Source: an uncultured Oscillospiraceae bacterium (GTDB lineage Bacteria > Bacillota > Clostridia > Oscillospirales > Oscillospiraceae). Taken from it: DNA of 18,755 nt. Numbering within the stretch: position 1 is the first letter of the stretch; each line of letters starts with the position of its first letter. Positions 15,474 to 18,755 of this stretch are shown in pieces. A model generated the notes under the pieces. The model did no database searches. It worked only from the letters and a program-made list of their open reading frames with translations, and was not told the origin of the DNA. The stretch lies in NCBI GenBank assembly GCA_900757415.1, contig CAAENU010000087.1, positions 1-18,755 of the forward strand, written 5' to 3'. Position numbers and translations under genes: made by a program.

Positions 15474-15523
15474 ATATACCGCCCTGACAGGCCAAATGGT
15501 CTGTCGGGGCGGTATATTTTTTT
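15474..15523 (+). terminator. second, strong terminator before the adenine deaminase gene
   Basis: The 20-base arms at 15474-15493 and 15498-15517 pair with few mismatches around a 4-base loop, and seven T follow. The tandem hairpins isolate the phosphoribosyltransferase transcript from the deaminase gene. Confidence 0.9.
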
Positions 15524-15591
15524 GTTGGAATCAGCCGGCTTCTGTTATTATCTCTCCTTATCCTTTTCCAGTTACTGTCTAAATTTTGAAA

Positions 15592-15620
15592 TAGACATTC
15601 AAAATAAATTATGCTAATAT
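15592..15620 (+). promoter_or_regulatory. adenine deaminase promoter
   Basis: TAGACA (15592-15597) and TAATAT (15615-15620) have a 17-base spacer in an AT-rich stretch. The leader is about 30 nt and contains GGAGGGG. Confidence 0.6.
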
Positions 15621-15658
15621 GAGAAATCAATAAATATTATTGTAACGGAGGGGTCATT

Positions 15659-17389
15659 ATGGCAGTAAAAGAAAGCTATGCCGGCAAAATCAACCGCAAG
15701 CTGAACAAAAAGCTGCACGTTATCGAAGTGGCAGCAGGACGCCGGCCGGCAGATCTTGTGCTGAAAAACGCCACTTATGTCAACGTTTTCTCCAATGAGC
15801 TGTGCCATGGCGATATTGCCGTGGCAGAGGGACTGATCGTCGGCATGGGTGAATACAGCGGCAAGGTCGAAGTTGACGTCTCCGGCAAGGTCGTGCTGCC
15901 GGGATTTATTGACGCTCACATTCATCTGGAAAGCTCGTTGGTCAGTCCCAGCGAATTTGCCCGTGCGGTATTGCCTCACGGCACCACCACCGTCATCACT
16001 GACCCCCATGAGATTGCCAATGTGATGGGCACGGACGGTATCGAATACATGCTGCAGGCCACCGAGACGCTGCCGGTAGACGTGCGGTTCATGCTGCCCT
16101 CCTGCGTACCGGCCACACCTATGGATGAGTCCGGCGCCAATCTGGACTACCGGGCCATCGACTCTTTCTATGACCATCCCCGGGTACAGGGACTTGCCGA
16201 GATGATGAACTCCTATGGCGTGATCCACAGCGACCCGGATGTGGTATCCAAGATCGTGGCCAGTCAGGCTCATCACAAGAAAATTGACGGCCATGCCCCC
16301 GATCTGGTGGGCAACGACCTGAACGCCTATGTGGCGGCAGGCGTATACTCCGATCATGAGTGCCACGACTTGAACGATGCCATCGCCAAACTGCAGCGAG
16401 GGCAATTCATCATGATCCGCGAGGGTACCGCCGCCCGTAATCTGGAGGCGCTGGTGCCGCTGCTGTGCGACAAGTATGTGGAGCGCTGCATGTTCTGCAC
16501 CGATGATAAGCATCCCAACGACCTGCTGGAAAAGGGCCACATCGACTACATCGTAAAGAAGGCCATTTCCCTTGGCGTAGAGCCTATTACCGCCATCAAG
16601 GCTGCCTGCCATAACGCGGCCCGGTACTTCCTGCTGAATAACCGCGGAGCCATCGCACCCGGCTATCTTGGCGACTTCGTCATCATCGATGATTTCCAGC
16701 ATTTCAACATCGAGAAAGTCTATAAGCGGGGCGTCCTGATGTGCGAAAACGGCCATGTCGCGGACTTCCCGGTTCCGGAGGTGGATCCCTATCTGGTCAA
16801 CCGCGCCCATGACACTTTCCATGTGGCCACGCTGACCGCCGACGACTTCATCGACAACCGTCCGCACGCTGTTATCGGCATGGTCAATGGCGAGATCACC
16901 ACCACCGACTGCGGCTATACCGACCGCATCGATGTGGATTATGACATCCTGAAAATCGCTGTGATCGAGCGGCACAAAAACACTCACCACATCGGCCTTG
17001 GCTACATCAAGGGGTACGGCCTGAAGCATGGCGCAGTGGCCACCAGCATCAGCCATGACAGCCATAACATCATTGTCGTGGGCACCAACGAGGAGGACAT
17101 GGCCTTTGCCGCCAATCAGGTGGTGGCGCTGAACGGTGGTATCGTAGTGGCGCAGGACGGCGCCGTTACCGGCGAGGTGCCGCTGGCGGTGGCAGGAATT
17201 ATGAGCGATGAGCCGTTGGTCGAGGTGAACCGCAAGCTGGAGGAGGCCAAAGAGAAAGCCTTTTCCGCCGGCGTCAACCGGGATATCGACCCCTTTATGA
17301 CGCTGAGCTTTATGGCGCTGCCGGTGATCCCCACGCTGCGCATCACCACCCGCGGCGTATTCGATGTAACCACCCAGCGGTACATTTAA
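15659..17389 (+). CDS. ade: adenine deaminase
   Basis: A 576-residue amidohydrolase-superfamily enzyme converting adenine to hypoxanthine and ammonia. Metal-site and family motifs are visible in order: GFIDAHIHLESS (82-93), HGTTTVITDPHEIANV (107-122), DGHAP (210-214), SDHEC (231-235), MIREGTAARNL (252-262) and CTDDKHPNDL (280-289). The C-terminal domain continues full length to TAA at 17387-17389. Size and motifs match bacterial AdeC rather than the adenosine-deaminase-like adenine deaminases. The start is ATG at 15659, with GGAGGGG 5 bases upstream. It stands next to the purine phosphoribosyltransferase gene, but each has its own promoter, so the two can be regulated separately. Confidence 0.96.
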   Translation: MAVKESYAGKINRKLNKKLHVIEVAAGRRPADLVLKNATYVNVFSNELCHGDIAVAEGLIVGMGEYSGKVEVDVSGKVVLPGFIDAHIHLESSLVSPSEFARAVLPHGTTTVITDPHEIANVMGTDGIEYMLQATETLPVDVRFMLPSCVPATPMDESGANLDYRAIDSFYDHPRVQGLAEMMNSYGVIHSDPDVVSKIVASQAHHKKIDGHAPDLVGNDLNAYVAAGVYSDHECHDLNDAIAKLQRGQFIMIREGTAARNLEALVPLLCDKYVERCMFCTDDKHPNDLLEKGHIDYIVKKAISLGVEPITAIKAACHNAARYFLLNNRGAIAPGYLGDFVIIDDFQHFNIEKVYKRGVLMCENGHVADFPVPEVDPYLVNRAHDTFHVATLTADDFIDNRPHAVIGMVNGEITTTDCGYTDRIDVDYDILKIAVIERHKNTHHIGLGYIKGYGLKHGAVATSISHDSHNIIVVGTNEEDMAFAANQVVALNGGIVVAQDGAVTGEVPLAVAGIMSDEPLVEVNRKLEEAKEKAFSAGVNRDIDPFMTLSFMALPVIPTLRITTRGVFDVTTQRYI

Positions 17390-17402
17390 TGTTGTGAATT
17401 CT

Positions 17403-17445
17403 AAAAACGGGAGCGCCATTTTCACCGGTGCTTCCGTTTTTCTCC
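17403..17445 (+). terminator. intrinsic terminator after ade
   Basis: Arms at about 17403-17417 and 17427-17441 pair with two G-U wobbles, and the T run is at 17437-17441. The hairpin begins 13 bases after the ade stop. Confidence 0.8.
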
Positions 17446-17471
17446 TCAGGGTGGATTTTTTCCCTCCTGTA

Positions 17472-17480
17472 TGGTATGAT
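17472..17480 (+). promoter_or_regulatory. extended -10 promoter for the barnase operon
   Basis: TGGTATGAT (17472-17480) is an extended -10 element. No good -35 box is present at the right distance. The predicted start near 17487 gives a short leader of about 25 nt. Confidence 0.45.
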
Positions 17481-17511
17481 AGCGGCAAATGAAAGGCTGG
17501 AGGATATGCAG

Positions 17512-18042
17512 ATGAAAAAAAGAGTAGCCGCATGGCTGCTGGCGCTGGTCATGCTGCTGGCACTGGTCGGCTGCGGCAACGATTTCAATACCGCCACGAT
17601 CATTACCGGTGAATCCCAGACACAGCAATACGATTCCCTTTCGGCAGATGAAAGCTCCGATGATACCCCAGGCACAGGATCTGATGCATCTGCCATAGAT
17701 GAGACGGGCAGCTACACATCAAAGGAAGATGTCGCGCTGTACATCCACACTTATGGCTATCTGCCGGACAATTTCATCACCAAAAAAGAAGCACAGGCGC
17801 TTGGCTGGAGCGGCGGCTCTTTGGAGCCGTATGCGCCGGGCAAGTGTATCGGAGGAAGCCGGTTCGGCAACTATGAGGGACTTCTTCCGGAAAAAGAGGG
17901 CCGTGTCTACACTGAGTGCGACATCAACACGCTGGGTGCGGACAAACGAGGCGCGGAACGAATAGTATTTTCCAATGACGGACTCATCTATTATACCGGT
18001 GACCACTATGAGAGCTTTGAATTGCTGTATGGGGGGGCGTGA
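17512..18042 (+). CDS. barnase-family ribonuclease with lipoprotein signal peptide
   Basis: A 176-residue protein. Residues 1-20 are a lipoprotein signal peptide and C21 is the lipobox Cys (LVGC). An acidic, Ser/Thr-rich linker (about 22-70) leads to a barnase-like domain (about 71-176). Strong matches to Bacillus barnase are LPDNFITKKEAQALGW, APGKCIGG, the SRFGNYEGLLP segment and the NDGLIYYTGDHYESF ending. The catalytic set is kept: K91 (barnase K27), E135 (E73), R146 (R83), R150 (R87) and H165 (H102). Y121 replaces barnase R59, a guanine-loop and inhibitor-contact residue. The product should be an RNA endonuclease tethered outside the membrane rather than freely released. The start is ATG at 17512, with GGAGG 8 bases upstream; ATG 17506 is too close to that site. 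A barstar gene follows at once. Confidence 0.9.
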   Translation: MKKRVAAWLLALVMLLALVGCGNDFNTATIITGESQTQQYDSLSADESSDDTPGTGSDASAIDETGSYTSKEDVALYIHTYGYLPDNFITKKEAQALGWSGGSLEPYAPGKCIGGSRFGNYEGLLPEKEGRVYTECDINTLGADKRGAERIVFSNDGLIYYTGDHYESFELLYGGA

Positions 18043-18044
18043 CC

Positions 18045-18323
18045 ATGCGTTTTATACTGAATGGCGGCAGCATCCACAGCCGGGAAGCTCTGCATCAAGC
18101 GCTGGCGGCAGGACTTCATCTCCCGGAGTGGTATGGCGGTAATCTGGATGCGCTGCATGACTGTCTGAGCCAGCCGGGCGTTGAAAACACACTGGTGATC
18201 CGCAGTGGCGCGGCGCTTGAAGCGGCGCTGGGCGGCTATGCGGCAGCCTTTCGCCGGGTGCTGGCGGACTGCGTGGCAGAAAATCCGCAGTTTTCCGTGG
18301 TGTGGGAGGAGGACACGCCGTGA
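18045..18323 (+). CDS. barstar-family ribonuclease inhibitor
   Basis: A 92-residue cytoplasmic protein that aligns without gaps over its first 40 residues with Bacillus barstar. The inhibitory helix reads LPEWYGGNLDALHDCL, keeping Y30, N33, D35, D39 and C40; W29 and H38 replace barstar Y29 and W38. D39 is the residue that occupies the barnase active site in the known complex. It should block the product of the preceding gene before export. ATG at 18045 lies 2 bases after the barnase stop behind a run of G. A GTG at 18039 that overlaps that stop is an alternative start adding two residues. The tight spacing implies coupled translation. Confidence 0.92.
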   Translation: MRFILNGGSIHSREALHQALAAGLHLPEWYGGNLDALHDCLSQPGVENTLVIRSGAALEAALGGYAAAFRRVLADCVAENPQFSVVWEEDTP

Positions 18324-18631
18324 GCCGTGCCGTGCTGGATGAGCACCTCATCTATGAGATCCTGTCCGCCGTGGCGGAGATCCCGGAGGGCAGGGTAGCC
18401 TCCTACGGGCAAATCGCCGCGCTGATTGGGCGGGAGCGGAATGCCCGTCTGGTCGGCAAGGTGCTGAGCCGTGCTGAAGCCTACGGCGATTACCCCTGTC
18501 ACCGGGTGGTCAACCATGCTGGCCGTCTGGTGCCCCATTGGTCGGAGCAGCGGATGCTGCTGGAGGCCGAAGGGGTCATGCTGCGGGATGACGGCCATGT
18601 GGACATGAGACGCTTTCGTTGGGTACCATAA
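18320..18631 (+). CDS. short MGMT/alkyltransferase-like DNA-binding domain protein
   Basis: A 103-residue protein consisting only of the C-terminal domain of O6-alkylguanine-DNA alkyltransferases: the winged-helix segment GRVASYGQIAALIG (24-37), then YPCHRVVNHAGRL (58-70) with candidate acceptor C60. Alkyltransferase-like proteins of this size often have Trp in place of that Cys. Here the Cys is kept, so real alkyl transfer is possible, but the N-terminal domain of Ogt/Ada is missing. GTG at 18320 overlaps the barstar stop as GTGA, with GGAGGAGG 7 bases upstream, so it is the third gene of the barnase-barstar operon. An earlier in-frame GTG at 18302 lies before that site. Confidence 0.82.
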   Translation: MSRAVLDEHLIYEILSAVAEIPEGRVASYGQIAALIGRERNARLVGKVLSRAEAYGDYPCHRVVNHAGRLVPHWSEQRMLLEAEGVMLRDDGHVDMRRFRWVP

Positions 18632-18652
18632 ATATAAAAAACAGGAGGTCTT

Positions 18653-18694
18653 GTGTGCGTACCTAATAAGAAAACAATGAGCAATCGTCAGTAA
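18653..18694 (+). CDS. putative leader peptide of an attenuation region
   Basis: AGGAGG (18643-18648) precedes a GTG at 18653 that opens a 13-codon frame, MCVPNKKTMSNRQ, ending in TAA. The coding bases form the 5' arm and loop of the inverted repeat at 18659-18714. This layout is typical of translation-dependent attenuation leaders. The CVP start recalls the LCMP start of the tet(M) leader peptide as I remember it, so a ribosomal-protection tetracycline resistance gene may lie beyond the edge; that is inference. Confidence 0.45.
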   Translation: MCVPNKKTMSNRQ

Positions 18695-18714
18695 ATCAAT
18701 GTTTTCATAGGTAC
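18659..18714. repeat. interrupted inverted repeat over the leader peptide
   Basis: GTACCTA (18659-18665) pairs with TAGGTAC (18708-18714), and GAAAACA (18670-18676) pairs with TGTTTTC (18700-18706). The small internal bulge is four bases on one side and one on the other. No T run follows, so it is not itself an intrinsic terminator. The surrounding ~115 bases to the window end are AT-richer than the preceding operon and carry no other complete gene. Confidence 0.7.
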
Positions 18715-18755
18715 AAACGCGGTGTGGAAAGTTCAAAATCAAATACTGACAGGAA

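Noticed and set aside
15614..17533. 639-codon minus-strand frame opposite adenine deaminase
   Set aside because: It is antisense to a full-length enzyme with intact metal-site motifs, and it would run through the ade promoter and terminator.
18653..18714. Start of a group II intron (GTGTGCG resembles the GUGYG 5' end)
   Set aside because: Only the first few bases match, no intron domains can be followed in the remaining ~100 bases, and the leader-peptide plus inverted-repeat reading explains more of the sequence.

Overview
The window reads as a moderately GC-rich anaerobic Firmicute chromosome, most like the gut Oscillospiraceae/Clostridia. The grounds are an NAD(P)H-linked [FeFe]-hydrogenase, a clostridial-type glutamate dehydrogenase, GGAGG-type ribosome binding sites, TTGACA/TATAAT promoters and intrinsic terminators after most genes. 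This is inferred from gene content; no rRNA, tRNA, CRISPR array, transposase or integrase was seen.

Layout. Positions 1-1545 hold the possible 3' tip of a plus-strand gene, a bidirectional terminator and a minus-strand ArsB/NhaD-type permease. Positions 1605-5594 are a minus-strand redox operon with its own promoter. It encodes a 611-residue NuoF-cluster/GltD fusion flavoprotein, then a 578-residue [FeFe]-hydrogenase that overlaps it by 7 nt, then a small lipoprotein gene that appears frameshifted. Positions 5895-9556 are a plus-strand aconitase-family hydratase and NADP-isocitrate dehydrogenase pair. A divergent promoter pair follows, driving DAHP synthase (minus, with a leader of about 200 nt) and a DegV-family lipid-binding protein (plus). 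Next come a secreted, probably wall- or membrane-anchored protein (12172-13092) and glutamate dehydrogenase (13189-14541, minus). Then come two adenine-salvage genes, a phosphoribosyltransferase and adenine deaminase, each with its own promoter and terminator. The last operon encodes a lipoprotein barnase, a barstar and a short MGMT-like protein. The final ~115 bases are AT-richer and hold a leader peptide and an inverted repeat, apparently the regulatory front of a gene lying beyond the edge.

How the genes fit together. Aconitase, isocitrate dehydrogenase and glutamate dehydrogenase form the oxidative citrate-to-2-oxoglutarate-to-glutamate route, the usual incomplete TCA branch of fermenters. 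The hydrogenase and its GltD-like partner offer an exchange of electrons between pyridine nucleotide, ferredoxin-type clusters and H2. The most unusual items are the membrane-tethered barnase with linked barstar, the hydrogenase/GltD fusion operon, the leader-peptide hairpin at the right edge and the structured aroF leader. Several starts were moved inward from the longest open frame because of ribosome binding sites or promoters; the reasons are given per gene.
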